The position numbers and the translations under genes are program-made. Shown in pieces: positions 43,108 to 55,838 of a stretch of 64,000 nt of DNA. The notes beneath the pieces are model-generated. The model saw only the letters and a list, made by a program, of their open reading frames with translations. It made no database searches and had not been told where the DNA came from. This DNA is from Paraphysomonas bandaiensis (Eukaryota > Chrysophyceae), in assembly GCA_965644295.1 (NCBI GenBank), contig CBFFRP010000020.1, positions 62,001 through 126,000 on the forward strand, written 5' to 3'. Numbering within the stretch: position 1 is the first letter of the stretch; every line of letters begins with the position of its first letter.

Positions 43108-44193
43108 TTGGTGTGGAAGCATATAGTTATCGCTGTATTTCGTTTGCACAGATCTCACTGTACGATGAATTTCACCGATCTTTTCAGAGCATGTGCTTGT
43201 GAGATGGAGAGTCATGAAGATCTTCCATCCCAACACTCAGAAGCAGCATCAGCAGTATCGTCGCAATCCACATCTAAAGCCACTAATCATCAGGTTGTAA
43301 TGCATTACAATCTCGGGTGCTCACTTCAAGAAGAAGGCAAGTTCAGTGAGGCGATTGAGAGCTACAAACGCGCTTTGCTTATAGATCCAAACTACTGCGA
43401 TGCTCAGTATAATCTTGCAAATGCCCTTCAATTGTCTGGTAGAGTGAAAGAGGCTGAGGTGGAATATAAGAAAACAATCGCACTCAATCCTACTCATCAG
43501 CTAGCGTACTATAATCTGGGATACATATACTTCAACGACCTCAAGGATCCGTGGAAAGGAATCGAAATGTTAAAAAAGAGTCTTGAAATTGATCCTTCTG
43601 ATGTGGATGCTCAAATTAACATGGCTTTAGCCCTCAACGATCTGGGCATGTTAGATGATGTAATAAACTGCTACCAGTATATCATAGAACACAATAAAGG
43701 GTGTGTCATGGCACACTTTAATCTTGGAAATGCTTATTTAGATGCTGGACGAATAGAAGAAGCGTTGTCGTCCTTTCAGGTACTTCAGTGTCACTTGATG
43801 CTTTTCTTGTTATATATTTTATCCATCCGTTTTATTGACGCAATTGTAGCACGTTGTCATGTTGGACCCCGAGCATGCAGATGCTTACTTCAATTTAGCT
43901 CTTATGCACCAGGAGCAGGCCAACGACGAGTCATGTACTGGTACGGCTGTATATGTGTATTTCGCCACTATGTGAACATGTAATTAGTTTTTTCTCCTTG
44001 TGAGTTACAATACAAAACACTCTTGTGTTCACTCTTACACTCAGATGAGGTGGTGCGAAAGGCGGAGCTAGGCAAAGCACTCAGGTGCTATCGTGCAGTT
44101 GAGGATCTAGGAGGCAAGGTAGACCCTTCTTTGCTGGAGGAGGCCCGTCGGGCGATATATCAAATAGAAGCTCTACAAGTGTCGCTGAGTTAG
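43108..44193 (+). CDS. Tetratricopeptide-repeat (TPR) protein
   Basis: Three exons: 43108..43779, 43850..43940, 44045..44193; 303 aa (start uncertain: ATG at 43108 or 43165). From about residue 66 it contains five tandem 34-residue TPR units with the W/L-G-Y-A-F-A-P pattern: MHYNLGCSLQEEGKFSEAIE, AQYNLANALQLSGRVKEAEV, AYYNLGYIYFN, AQINMALALNDLGMLDDVIN and MAHFNLGNAYLDAGRIEEAL. A further half unit in exon 2 reads HADAYFNLALMHQEQ. The consensus-rich repeats resemble those of O-GlcNAc transferase or IFT-type scaffolds, but no catalytic domain follows. It is probably a protein-protein adaptor; the partner is unknown. Confidence 0.85.
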
Positions 44194-45540
44194 TGATCTT
44201 TCATACTTTGATCTTTAGATACTGGCATGCTGGTATGAATGTACTATACACTGGTTTGCTCTCTAGTATATCTGCGATTTCAGTATAGTCGGTGTACTTT
44301 TGAATGCGTATCAAAACTGAATTTCTGGTGTTCTATCAGTTGCCTTTTACCGGATCTCTTTTTCGACTGAATTTTATTAAGGTCATTATATACGTTTGCT
44401 GATCACTTTATATGCATATATTTGTACAACTATGTGCATAGTCCGACAATGTAGTAATAATTAAGTCCATCGGTATTTTTCATTTACATACTAAGATTCA
44501 TCATGTTGTCAAATTTAACCACGGGTATTAAGGAGGCTATATCGTCCCGCGCTCAAATTTTTGAAACAAAATCAAAAAGCCCGAGTTTTAAAATTTAGAC
44601 GAAGGACAATACCTATTATCCCTAGGTTAAGTTGTTGCTTAGGATTCCTAATATCTAGAATGAATAGGGTACCTTCTTGTTGTCGTTGGCATCATTACAC
44701 GCGTATGTACAATACGCTTAACCTCCGCAAGTGCAGCTGACTCGAATACTGTGTGTATGATATGAGGCACACAATTCTGAAAATCACGGCCCTGAGTGGA
44801 CTTGGCGTCATGCTTCAAATCAACTTTAGCATCTGATGTGGAATATTCTTGAAGTATTGTTTCGAAGTGATTATCGTATTGGCATCCTTTGTATATTTTT
44901 GGTCCAAGATGCCTCATATATTGAGACAACAATTATCTGTATTCCAGCCGTAGTTGTATTGCAATTATATAGAGGAATTTTGATTCAATATATTTCCGAA
45001 AAAGATGCTGACTGCCGATACGATAAGTTAAAATTGCTGGATATAATTAAATTACTTTCTAATGGCTGTCAATTAAGGTAAAGATAGTTACTGTTTGAAC
45101 CAAATACTAAAGTTGAGAGTTTATATTTACCCGGTGTCAGCGTTCTGTTGAACCCAATTCAAGTTGAGAATTGAGACAATCATGAGTACGTAAGAATTCA
45201 TTTTTATGATATTGATACGAAGTTAATTGTTGAGGAAGCTATTTTCTCAATGCAGATCCATTTTAATCTCAGCTCAGCGACAAGAGAAACAAATTAAAAG
45301 CAGTATTACAACCCATATAGTTCTGACATTCAATACTGAATGTTACACTCATTATTGAGTATTGCGTAAGTGTTTGTATCTGGAGACTTTTCTACAATTC
45401 TATGAATAATTGCTAGTAAAACGTTATTTGTTCAAAAATTGAGAAATAATTAATGAAGTACTTAGTATCACATATGCATAAATTTAAACTAATTCCGTGT
45501 TGGTATTCTATTCCAATATCAATATCACATGATGATTACG
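44194..45540. other. Convergent gap with MITE-like copy 4
   Basis: 1.35 kb between tail-to-tail genes. Apart from the element at 44871-45026 it is AT-rich with no supported gene. Confidence 0.45.
44871..45026 (-). mobile_element. MITE-like element, copy 4 (most complete)
   Basis: 156 bp bounded by TTATCGTATTGGCA (left) and TGCCGATACGATAA (right), inverted repeats matching at 13 of 14 positions. It contains the full family body, including GCCTCATATATTGAGACAAC and CTGTATTCCAGCCGTAGTTG. It encodes nothing; a full-length transposase partner is not in the window. Confidence 0.88.
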
Positions 45541-46213
45541 TCAGTCATCATAGCTTGGTACCATGTTATAATCAAAGTTATTCCAACCCATCCACGCCCC
45601 GAAGAGAACAAATGTCGCATAACTTCCAGGAACAAACACTGAGAATGAATAAGTATTCAAATTATGCCCAAATAATTGAGAGAAGTAACTTACTTATACC
45701 ACCTAGCATAAGGAAAGTAAAGCCTTTATCTTTCTGTCGTTTACTGTCCCAAAACAATACTGCTCCAGAAATAAGGAATGCCTAAGACAATAAGTCAGAT
45801 TACGTATATATATGTAAATAGCGCCTACCAATCCGACAACAAAGAAAATCAATGCGGCACATGTAGTCTTTGGAGGGGGGAGGGATGAGAATGACGTCTG
45901 CATCCGGGTACGTTGTCTTAACAGCGACCCCTCTGGGGCCTATTAACAATATAATAACCTGAGTGTAGAAGATATATATGTATCTTACATCCATCTGCAT
46001 TTGCCTCATTGGTCGTCGCTCCGCTTTCATGTACAAATGCTCTTCCTCAGAGCGCTGAAGCTTCTCTTCAAGATCCGTTGAAATATTAGAAAATAGTTGA
46101 GATCTATTTCTATATAGCAGAATGATTGTGATGAGGAGGTGACAGCCATGTGAGATCAGTTCATCTGTGCGTGTATTCCTCCTACGACTACGAATAATAC
46201 CAACAAAAATCAC
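45541..46213 (-). CDS. TMEM230/TMEM134-family membrane protein
   Basis: Four exons: complement(45989..46213), (45829..45939), (45700..45781), (45541..45638); about 171 aa. After a charged N-terminus, PPPKTTCAALIFFVVGL/AFLISGAVLFW forms the first helix pair element. KGFTFLMLGG/VFVPGSYATFVLFGAW forms the second, and the protein ends NMVPSYDD. TMEM230 has PPKIPYKAIALAT...GAFLIIIGSLLL, then FLPGFYHLRIAY and the C-terminal DIPDFDD; order, spacing and the acidic tail agree. TMEM230 works in endosomal and secretory vesicle traffic. The first exon includes a hydrophobic run (HLLITIILLY) absent from the family, and its true start may differ. Only 234 bp from the divergent RNase H2 gene. Confidence 0.82.
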
Positions 46214-46447
46214 ATATTTATTATACGTACATTACAAGTATATTTATAGCACTATAAATACATAGAGTTTTAGCAGTTTATATTTAGAAAACCCCTATTT
46301 TCGTATACCAAAGTGAAATATGGCTTTTTAAATTATTGAATTTGAGGGGGGTTGGTAGATAGAAGCGCAGCTCTTGATAGTTAGTGCTGTTAATATTCAT
46401 TACCACCATTGGCTAGCTGGCAGAATTGGGAGTTGAATATATCTGCA
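46214..46447. promoter_or_regulatory. Compact bidirectional promoter region
   Basis: Only 234 bp separates the start codons of the divergent TMEM230-like and RNase H2A genes, the shortest head-to-head gap in the window. No specific motif called. Confidence 0.5.
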
Positions 46448-48166
46448 ATGAATGGTATGTGTGTGATCTATATGACTAGAGGTAACACGTGTGTATAGAG
46501 GTACTTCCTCGTGTAAGAGTTCCCGATAGCTGTAAGGGAGTAGATGTAATAGTGGGTATAGATGAAGCAGGACGTGGACCTGTACTTGGTGAGCATATTG
46601 CTGAATATATCATATAGCCCTATGTTATTGGTGTTATAGGGTCTCTTGTGTACTGTGCAGCCTTCTGGCCAGTATCTGAGCATGATGCTATAAACAAACT
46701 GGGATTTGATGACTCGAAAGCTCTGAAAGAAGGAGAGCGTGAGAGGTAATGTTGAATGATGATAGATGTTATATTGTACTCGAACTCATTATATTCTGAC
46801 AATATTTTACTTTTAACCATTGCATTTTCGGCGCATATTTACAGGCTTTTGAAGGGAATCGCTGACCATCCTTCTATTGGCTGGGTAATCGAGGAGATAT
46901 CCGCGAAAAAGATATCTGAGGTATTTGGTTTGTGTGTCTGGTTGTTATTATTGTTTATGATTCATCATCGATATATTTCACTAACTGTTGGGATTAATGC
47001 CTACCTGTATGTTGATTGCAGAATATGCTAAAGGCGAATCCTATATCTCTTAATGCAGTGTCATTTGACGGTGTCGTGCGCATGCTAGAAACTATTAGAG
47101 ATACACCTAATGCTCCTTCTGTGCAGCACGTATACGTTGATACCGGTGAGTGCACATGCCTTTTCTATCCACGAGGCATAAAATAGAACTGTTGATATCT
47201 AGTGTGTAACGGTGCCCGCTTCTAACAAAGTGTATGCACAGTTGGTGACCCAGAGTCCTACCGTTCCCGGCTCGTCTCAGCAATGGGAAATGAATTCTCT
47301 GCCGAGGGTTTCACGGTAGAGAAGAAGGCCGATGCCACATACAAAGTTGTCTCCGCTGGTAAGTTGTTTGACGATATTATCCATTGTTTTCCATTGGCGT
47401 GACAGTAGTAATATGTTAATACATTTGTGTTGGAATTTCTTACTATGGTTTAGCAAGTATCATTGCAAAGGTAACTCGGGACACGCTACTAGAAAACTGG
47501 TCATGGTGCGGTAAGATTTGACATTTCCCTGCTCTAGTTGCCACAATGTATTCACTCCATCTTCGTATTCTGCACGGATTGCTCTGTAACGTGTATTTCC
47601 CTCCTCATATATATTTAGGAGTTTCTCTGAGTAAACCAGGGGCACTTGACAAGTTATACGGATCTGGCTATCCCGGAGATGAGCGATGCGTACAATGGTG
47701 TGTTCATGAATGTTAACTTTTCTTTTTGCTTTTATGAATATTTCGCGTAGTGGTTTTCCTCTGTCTTTATATGTTCATTTTATTATTGTCTTATAAGGTT
47801 GGAGCGGTCAATTCACCCAGTGTTTGGATATCCTTCGGAGTTAGTGAGATTTAGCTGGTCGACATGTAAGGAGGCACTGGAAAAATATGGCGCTGTTTCT
47901 GTAGAATGGTGAGTACCCGTTTTGTTTCTTATCCGTGCGCATTATTTGTGTAAGTCTAACTTCACACTCTACAGGCCATGCGATGAGGAGGAGAGGCAGG
48001 GTGCGGATATCACATCGTTCTTTGGTGGTATGTTAATTACTTTTGTGGCAGTGCTTTCCTTCATCTCTTTCGTCTAGGTGGAAAAAAGCGAAAGAAGCGT
48101 AATGATTTTTTCTTAAAGCGGAAAATGAAGCATATTACATCCTCCGATTTAAGTGGAAATAGATAA
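46448..48166 (+). CDS. RNASEH2A: Ribonuclease H2 subunit A (catalytic)
   Basis: Removes ribonucleotides and RNA-DNA hybrids from the genome. Eleven exons: 46448..46454, 46499..46588, 46640..46745, 46845..46920, 47022..47145, 47242..47358, 47454..47510, 47619..47697, 47798..47908, 47975..48027, 48078..48166; 302 aa, about the usual length. GIDEAGRGPVLG (22-33) has catalytic Asp24/Glu25. DDSKAL, VYVDTVGDPE (third Asp), KKADATYKVVSAASIIAKVTRD (fourth Asp) and GSGYPGD are all present, the last typical of eukaryotic and archaeal RNase HII. The C-terminus ends GGKKRKKRN, a probable nuclear signal. The first exon supplies only seven coding bases (ATG AAT G). Confidence 0.93.
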
Positions 48167-49667
48167 TGGGGCCATGTACATACGTAGTATTTTATACCTT
48201 GTCGTACAGGATGAATAGCAAGCGACATTTATCGTGTTGTTGCAGAAATATAAACGTAAGCGTCGACATGAGAAAGATGTTTCATTTGATGTAGATTTTG
48301 ACATCAACATAAATATAACAAATTACTTAGTGTCCCGTTGAAGTAGCTGCAGCAATTGCAATTGTATAAGACCGTAGAAAACATATAGCAATATTCTGTT
48401 CAATAATATAAATTATTATATATTATAAAGTATATTGTACAATGTATTGCAATTCAATATATTGTTTCCTAGCCCTGTTATATTATATACACTGTTCCCT
48501 CGCCCTATCTAAAAGCTACATTTCGTAGTCTTTCTTACTTCTTACTAATTCGTACAATGTGGGAAATCTGTCGTGAGTTCACTGTACGAACACTACTCCA
48601 AGTATTGGTGTGGTGGTACCATTTCAAGTGTAAGGCCTTGCCTAGACATTACACATTACACCGCTGGGTACATTGCAGGTTTCTACCTCTGGAATAGAAA
48701 CTATACGCCCTCCTGCGTCATTACGGAACGCCTAAAATGTCAATTCTAGCACCATTAGAATTTTGCAGTATTCTGTGCATATCTACCGAAGATTGTGCAA
48801 ATTCGTCAGTGGGTGCACTTGCAATGTCATAAATATAGCCCGTAATACTTCAATGGATCTACCCTTAGGCAGCACAACGTATACATTATTGTTTTCCATA
48901 TTGTATGACACATGTACTCTTGTAATCCATTTGATACTAATGATACGAATGGTAGGGAAGTATAAACTCTCACAGTCTCAAACTAGAGGAAACGGTACCT
49001 TATATAAAGATGTATAGGGGCTGCAATGCACATTATACACATTTTGTGCTCTAATAGTTGTCTTCCAATCAACCTAGCTGTGTGCTTCTTCCAGATTTCG
49101 AATCTTTGTATGATCTTGCTGGTGGTCATATAGTGTATTGCAGTGTGTGTGTATGATATTCGTAGCTAACTGTCAGGCTGCTGTATATATGTATATAGCA
49201 GTATTTCATCTCTATAGGTATACACCTGGTAGTACAGCAGTATACAGGAGGGTGTTGCAATGTTCGCTCGGATGATATCTATGTACAGGGGGTGGTTGTG
49301 CATATCGATTTCATCGATTTGTTCATCGTTTATTTCATCGAAAAATCATTGCTTTTTCAGTGAAAAGTAAAAAAAAGTGACTTTTTGATGAAAAAACGAT
49401 GATTTTTCGATGAAATAAACGATGAACAAATCGATGAAATAAATCGATATGCACAACCAACCCCAGTATAGGGGTATACGTATATACTACTGTTGTATGC
49501 TGAATCTACAGTACATATGTGTGTATGTATATGTCTGCATAGTTGCATTGTTGCATACAGCAGCAGCGACCTGCATATCAACCTCATCGCTCTCATTACT
49601 ACATCATCTCATTGCACAGCAACTACTCTACAATTAAAGTTGTTAATCTGTGTAAATTGTTCTTGAA
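48167..49667. other. 1.5 kb intergenic with foldback copy B and hAT-like end
   Basis: Contains the hAT-like terminal sequence near 48446-48476, TA-rich DNA and the palindromic element at 49291-49462. The ORF at 48763-49017 (84 aa) has no recognisable family. Confidence 0.45.
49291..49462. mobile_element. Palindromic foldback element, copy B
   Basis: 172 bp near-perfect inverted repeat: GGTGGTTGTGCATATCGATT... through TTCATCGTTTATTTCATCGA to a short centre (GTAAAAAAAAGTGAC-like) and back out to ATCGATATGCACAACC. It is more complete than copy A because both outer ends keep the TGGTTGTGCATATCGAT terminus. Confidence 0.93.
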
Positions 49668-52600
49668 ATGAGTGAAAATATTGTTAATGGTAATTATATT
49701 CCTTCATATCCCCCTGAAAGAAATTTCTATGAGGGTCTTTGGAAATATGCGAATCCTACAGGAGGAGATACTCTTCCCGGTAATGCTGCTGTACCTTTCT
49801 TTCAAAAATCAGAAGTAGATAAAGGAATACTTCGTCAGGTTAAGTTGATTGATATGTATATAGTGAACTGTAGTCACACTGTATTCAGATATGGTCACTA
49901 TCTGCGCCATCGAATATCATGAAGAAAGAAAACTTCTTCACTGCGATTCGATTCATTACAATGGTGCAGAATGGAGATATTCCCATCTCTACTGGTTACT
50001 ATAAATTATGTATTAGTTTATTGTGAATTGATGTGTGTATACAGAGAAGTTGATATCTTCGGCCAACACGCAACTTCCTCCACCGAAGTTTACTGGGGTC
50101 CAGCTTCCACGTAAGTGCCTATACTTCGCTCTAAGCGGGTATTAACTGCAGGTTTATAGCTGCTCCGGGACCGGGAGGGCCTCCTGGGCAGCTTCCCCCT
50201 CCTCAAGCTTATGCTGTAAGTCCCGATGAGAGGACGAAGTATGAAGGACTGTTCAAGACCTATGATAAGGACAAGACCGGGTAAACAACAAAGCACCATG
50301 TGAATTGTACTAACTTATATTTGTGGACTATTACTTTATTCTATACACCTTATCTGTCATATCGAATCAGGTTTCTTCCTCAGGCACAAATTATGCCTGT
50401 GTTTATGAAGTCAGGGCTAGATACTCAGGTATTAAGATCTACTTCGCAGTATGTTATATTCAATGCAGAAAATATAAATTATGACGTCTCAAGTTTCTTT
50501 TTGTGTGCAGTTATTGAATGCTGTGTGGCATATGTCTGACCACGACAAAGATGGAAGATTGAATCTCCCGGAGTTTATAGTAGCGTTTCATCTCATACTC
50601 TGTATCAGGTTAGTAACGAGAGACTTTCAGTTGTGTATATATCGTAGAATGTTTTTTTAATGTGTTTAATCTTGGATGCTTGGAAGTAATCTCTTATATC
50701 AACGGCACATGCATCACCTCATGCAGTCGTTTTCTTATTTTCTGCACAGCAAGAAGCGCCTGCCGTTGCCACCTGGGCTTCCACCACCGCTCCTTGCTTT
50801 GTTCCAGCCTGCTCCCCCAGCATCCACACAGCAACCCCCTGTATCAACCCCCTCCCCAGTTCCGGTGAAGCAGTCAGTGTCAGATGCATTTGGGGATGTT
50901 GAAGATGATGTCAGTGTTGGCTCAGCCACAGGATCACTAGGTACTCATATTATTTAACCTACTGATGTAGACACACTGTGTGTTACTGTGTCAGCAGGCT
51001 TCCAAGAGAACATTGCGTACTTGTCTCAACAGAATATTGATTGCTTTATATTTTCCTTGTCATTTCAGGGGGCTCTTTGGGAGGGTCTACTGCTGGTTCC
51101 TTTCATTCCGCGCCGTCCGCTCACAAGGACCGTGCACCCGTTCCTGCAGCAAACGCCACCCAGCCTCACCATACCCATCAATCGGGAGGCGGAGTGCAAC
51201 ACGGCCATAGCTCCTCACTTCCTTCACCTTCTAGCACTACATCGGGACCGGCTACCTGGGGACGCAGCGATTCGGTCAAAGATAAGGAGCAGGTACAATA
51301 CGATTACATATACATAGCATTGTATATATATGATTATTTACACTGTTGTGGAGTAAGTAGTTTTGTTTTGGACTTTAAGAGTCACTGTGAATTGTCTTAT
51401 GGAACTGTTTTGTATTAGTAGCACGACGTGAGGATGTGTGTGTCAGGCGCTTGTGTTGAGTTGCACGTCTAACTTCTAAACGTCATATATAGGGTGAACT
51501 GACTGACGGTGTTCAGCAATTAGCTGATGCCGCGAAACGAATGCATTCTGCACAGCAAGATGCAATGGAGGTAGATGCCGATTGTTTGCCGTGTTGTTAG
51601 TATCACATATATATGCTGTCACTCTTGATGTCAGTTGCGTGTTATTCGTTGTCTATGTTCTATGTAACCAGTATGTTCTTTGATCCAGATATCTCATGGA
51701 ATGGGTGGCAATTTGAAGTATCTCATGCAGCGGGTAGCCACAGAGAAAATATCTCTTACAGCAGCTTTGGGTACAGTTGAGCAGGATGTACAGGAGACTC
51801 GAGAGAGAATCCAAAGCACTGTTGATGACATAAATGGTCCGTCATTGCAATAGTGATATCCTTGGAAATGATATGCGTCATCACCAATCAGTTACATCTT
51901 CACATCTATTGCATCATACGTATTTCATTCACACGCATTTGGTTCTACGTCGCGCTAATACATAGTGTTACTTTTAAGGCCTTCAAGACGAGATGGAAGA
52001 ACTTAGAAAGCGGTTGCTGGCGGCATATGAAGCCAAGTCTAAAGCGCAGGTAAAGTTGACTGATATTTGTCCATGCGCTGCTATGTACTATTGGTCCGTG
52101 TAATTTAATCCGTACATTCGCATACAGAACGATGATTCTCAGGCGAGGGCGGAAAAACAACGACTGATGACTGTCATCGCGGTAGGAACATTATATGATT
52201 TTCGTAAACGATGTACTCCTCCATAATAGAATCTCATAATCTTTACCATACTATTTTGTCTGACAAGTGCACAGGAGGGACGTAGAGAACTTGCAGCACT
52301 TGTTGGCGAACAAGTCCATGCGAGCAATTTGGTAAGTGTGCTCAATATCAAACTTTTACTGTTGATATCATTCCTGTTTTCCTTTACTTTCTGCACAATT
52401 GATGCGTAATATGTATACAGTTGGGACAGATGGGTGAACAAGTAGCTGCAGCCGCTGCTGAAAACGCGCGCCTTGCTTCTGCAAGTGCTAGTGCCTCTAT
52501 GGAAACCGCAGTGTTGACAGCAGAACTTGAAACGCTACGGAATGTATTGGCCTCGATCAATGAGGATAAGTAAGTATATATTGCCGTGACCTTAATGTCG

Positions 52601-54279
52601 TAAGTACTATGCTTTGCCGTATACTTGCACGTAGCTAATAGGCTTGTTTTACATGATTTTCTTTTACATGGACTTGACGTTGTGTTTCTTCATTTATTCA
52701 GGGAACACGCAAGCTCATCAGTCAAAAAACTTGAGGATAGTCTCACTGAAGCTCGTGGTGCTCTCGAGAAGGAAAGGAAGGCAGCTGCAGACCGCTCCAT
52801 GGAGGTAAATGCAAGTCTTTGTAGCTGCGTTTTTGTGAAGAAATTAACAATATTAATGTAACGACGCCCGCTTCACTAACCACTATTATTTGATAGTTGG
52901 CTGCTGTTGAAGCTGAAAACCAGCGTCTTCGTGACGAGATATCGGCAACCATGAAAGATCTTGCACTTGCGAAAGCCGTCGCAGCCTCAACTCCCATGCA
53001 GAAACCCACCACCGCACCGCCACCAGTTCCAGTTCGTCCTTCTTCTCCTCTAGCCCAAAAGGCCGCGCCTGTTAAAGGCAAGTCGTTCCAGGATGATAAC
53101 ATGAGTACGGCCAGCACCGGATTCGGAGGCTCTTCTGTAAATGGAGGAATGGATGATGATGCTTTCAGTGGCGTTTCGGGGTCCTTCTCTAATCAAAACG
53201 TGGGTAAAGACAATGCTTTTGGCGGAGAGGATGGGTTTGGATCTACTACAGGGTCGGACTTCGGTTCCACGGCCGGATCTGCATTTGCAGAAAGCACTGC
53301 GTCCCCAAAGCAGGAAACACAATTCGAAGCCCTTGACGAGACTGGATTCGATGATTTTGGGTCAAACAAGAATGATGACGGGTTTTCTGCGGGCTCTGGA
53401 TTTGGTGACTTTGGTGCAACGGACGCTACCAATCCGGATTCAAACTCTGGATTTGAAGAATCATCCGCGAAAGCCGGAGATCATGGATTTGGTGCAGCTG
53501 ATTCTGGATTCGGTGACTTTGGGGACTCTAGTAATACTGCCGCAGACAGTGGGTTTGGTGATGCTGGATTTGGATCAACCACAGACTCCGGATTTGGTGA
53601 CTTTGGAGAAAACTCTTCGAAGGCCGCTGATAGCGGCTTCGGAGATTTCGGCGAATCTTCGCCGAAAGCTGCAGATGCCGGGTTTGGCTCTGCTGATGAT
53701 GGATTTGGTTCCACTGCAGACTCTGGTTTTGGAGATTTTGGTGATAACAAGACTGTTGACAGTGCATTTGGATCCGCAGATGGCTCCGGATTTGGAGATT
53801 TCGGAGGATCTTCGACTAAAGCTGCAGATGACGGGTTCGGCACTGCTGCTAGTGCTGATAGTGGGTTTGGGGACTTTGGCGACGATTCGAGCAGCAAGCC
53901 TGCTGATGAAGGCTTCGGCGACTTTGGATCCGCAGCTTCTACAGAAAACGCGGCTTCTACAGAAAAGCCCGATGCTGGTTTTGGATCATTTGGAGATGAT
54001 TCTTCTGCTGCAGCATCTGGTGGGGATGGCTTTGCAGCATTTGGTGATTCGACTCCAACACCGGCATCAAACGGAGATGGATTCGGAGCGTTTCCAGACT
54101 CAGGGTTTGGGGCATTTGAGGACACTGCAGGAGCTACACCATCAGGAGATGCCGGGTTTGCATCCTTTGGAGATGACAGCGGATTTGGAGCCTTCGGAGA
54201 TGCCCCTGCTGACAGCGGTGATGGTTTTGGAGCCTTTGATGATTCATCGAATAAGAGCAAAGGCTTTGATGATTGGTAG
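49668..54279 (+). CDS. Eps15/Ede1-like endocytic adaptor: two EH domains, coiled coil, GFGDF repeats
   Basis: Sixteen exons: 49668..49838, 49889..49994, 50045..50110, 50160..50280, 50371..50428, 50511..50608, 50750..50940, 51069..51292, 51493..51570, 51689..51836, 51979..52049, 52128..52181, 52275..52331, 52421..52569, 52702..52804, 52897..54279; 1025 aa. EH1 (about 18-90) has the LWKYANPTGG loop and IWSLS; EH2 (about 138-207) has YDKDKTGFL, VWHMSD and a Ca2+-type loop DHDKDGRLNLPE. A proline-rich linker, then helical coiled coil (about 345-600). The last 380 residues repeat GFGDFG exactly eight times plus GFGSF/GFGAF variants and end GFDDW. EH domains bind NPF motifs; Eps15 uses DPF repeats to bind AP-2, and these FGDF repeats may do similar work. 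Confidence 0.9.
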
Positions 54280-55838
54280 GTTCAGAGCGACAAGCAAGAA
54301 ACGATATAACCGTGTTCGAAAGTTATTACGTTCTTTTTAGCTGTCAGGGCGTTAATCTAGTACTGCTCTAAGTAAGAAAGTGGTGATCACCTTTATAGCT
54401 ATTAAATATTTACAAGAAAGCGGCTACTACATCAACATTTGACATATATATTAGGATGGTGAAATAACTTATGAAACGGAACTTGAACTCGCGCAATATA
54501 ATCAAGTAGTAGAAATATATTCAACATCTTTATAATCATTTATTGATATTCGCTACAAATATTTTCTCTCAATTCTCAATTATAATCAGATCTCATATAC
54601 ACAATCTTATACAGTAAAAGAAAGTATTTCAGTTGAAACCTATTCCGGAAATTATATTTTATAGCATTCCTAAATTCCATTAGGAAGTATTAAATAATTT
54701 TTTTCTATATTATTATATATATAATACAAAATATAAAGTATATTTTAAATTGATAATTGATATATATTATTATATTTACATCATTAAAGTTATTACAGTA
54801 GTTGTATTACTAATTTAGTCGCTGGAGGAAAAGGAAGAGAATCACAGAAATAATGCCTATGCTGAAAGCGCTTCCCCCCTTCTATACCTTGTGTGTCACA
54901 GTACATTACATTGAGATTCGTCACATCAGAGATAACTCCAATCATCAAGTTGTATTGCTTGAATCAAGAACAACCTTCTCATTATCATGTCGTAGAATTC
55001 TCGAAATCTCCACTAGCCTAAGTTCATACCCGAAAGATCAAAGAACTCCTCTGGAACAATTGTTTTTCACTGAAGTCGGGCATATCTTTATCTTCTTCCA
55101 GCCTCCAGTGATCTGCGGAGATATTTCCCCGCCGGGAAAATAACGTGAGCAGCAGATAATTTTCTGCACACTTATAGCCCAAATGCACACTTAAACAGGC
55201 ATCCGGGAATGAGGCCACCTCAAGGGCATCCGGGGTAGTGGGCTGCCTACTGAAGTCAAGCATCAGGGCTGTTCACCTTAAGGACAGAGAGCGATAGAGC
55301 GAGAAAGGTTGCATTTTGGTGTTTGCGGTGACGCACAAGCAGAGAGTAGGATACCAGAGTTAAGCGTGAGTTAGTTAAATCGTTTTGTTACATTAGCCTA
55401 GACTCTTACACGCCTATTGCTAAAAATAGGACATTCGCTATCACTAATCACTATATACTATATGCAATATTTAAAGGGATTTCTTAGATTTTTTTATTTT
55501 TCTCATCCCACAAACTTTCAATTTTCATTAGTTCAAAAAACATAATGCACGCACATCTTCAGTTTACGTCTATCCGTTCTAATTCTTACAAAACTGCATA
55601 ATATTATTCATAGTGTAGTGTGTAGTAATACCATCCATATTTAAATATTAATGGATATTCCAAAATTACGCAATACCCAATATACTATACCCTTACCGAT
55701 AAACTGCACACATTCGGTGATCCAATAAATGAATTACTTGCGTGACGAAAACAAATAGTACACAAGACGTTTAGAATGAAAAACATGTGAAGTAGTTGTG
55801 TTTAGGTTCCGGATAAAATGGAACTCCAACACTCCTAT
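54280..55838. other. Convergent gap with dispersed repeat copy B
   Basis: 1.56 kb between tail-to-tail genes. Very AT-rich at 54650-54790, then an ORF (54853-55143, 96 aa) that overlaps the repeat copy and matches nothing I know. Confidence 0.45.
55100..55455 (-). repeat. Dispersed repeat, copy B
   Basis: Inverted relative to copy A (13340-13760). The minus strand reads GCGTGTAAGAGTC, then CTGCTTGTGCGTCACCGCAA, CCTTAAGGTGAA, AGGCAGCCCA and GGGGAAATATCTCC in the same order. It is shorter than copy A in the part just before the GGGGAAATATCTCC block. Confidence 0.75.

Noticed and set aside
43840-43983. Read-through C-terminus of the TPR ORF (text after the exon 1 donor)
   Set aside because: Reading through introns loses the TPR pattern; splicing at 43780/43849 and 43941/44044 restores repeat and helix text to a proper stop.
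53141-54340. 399-aa plus-strand ORF and 259-aa minus-strand ORF (53481-54260)
   Set aside because: Shadows of the low-complexity GFGDF-repeat exon; the Eps15-like frame is fixed by phase with upstream exons.
54853-55143. 96-aa plus-strand ORF
   Set aside because: Ends inside dispersed repeat copy B and has no counterpart ORF in copy A, so selection on coding is not supported.
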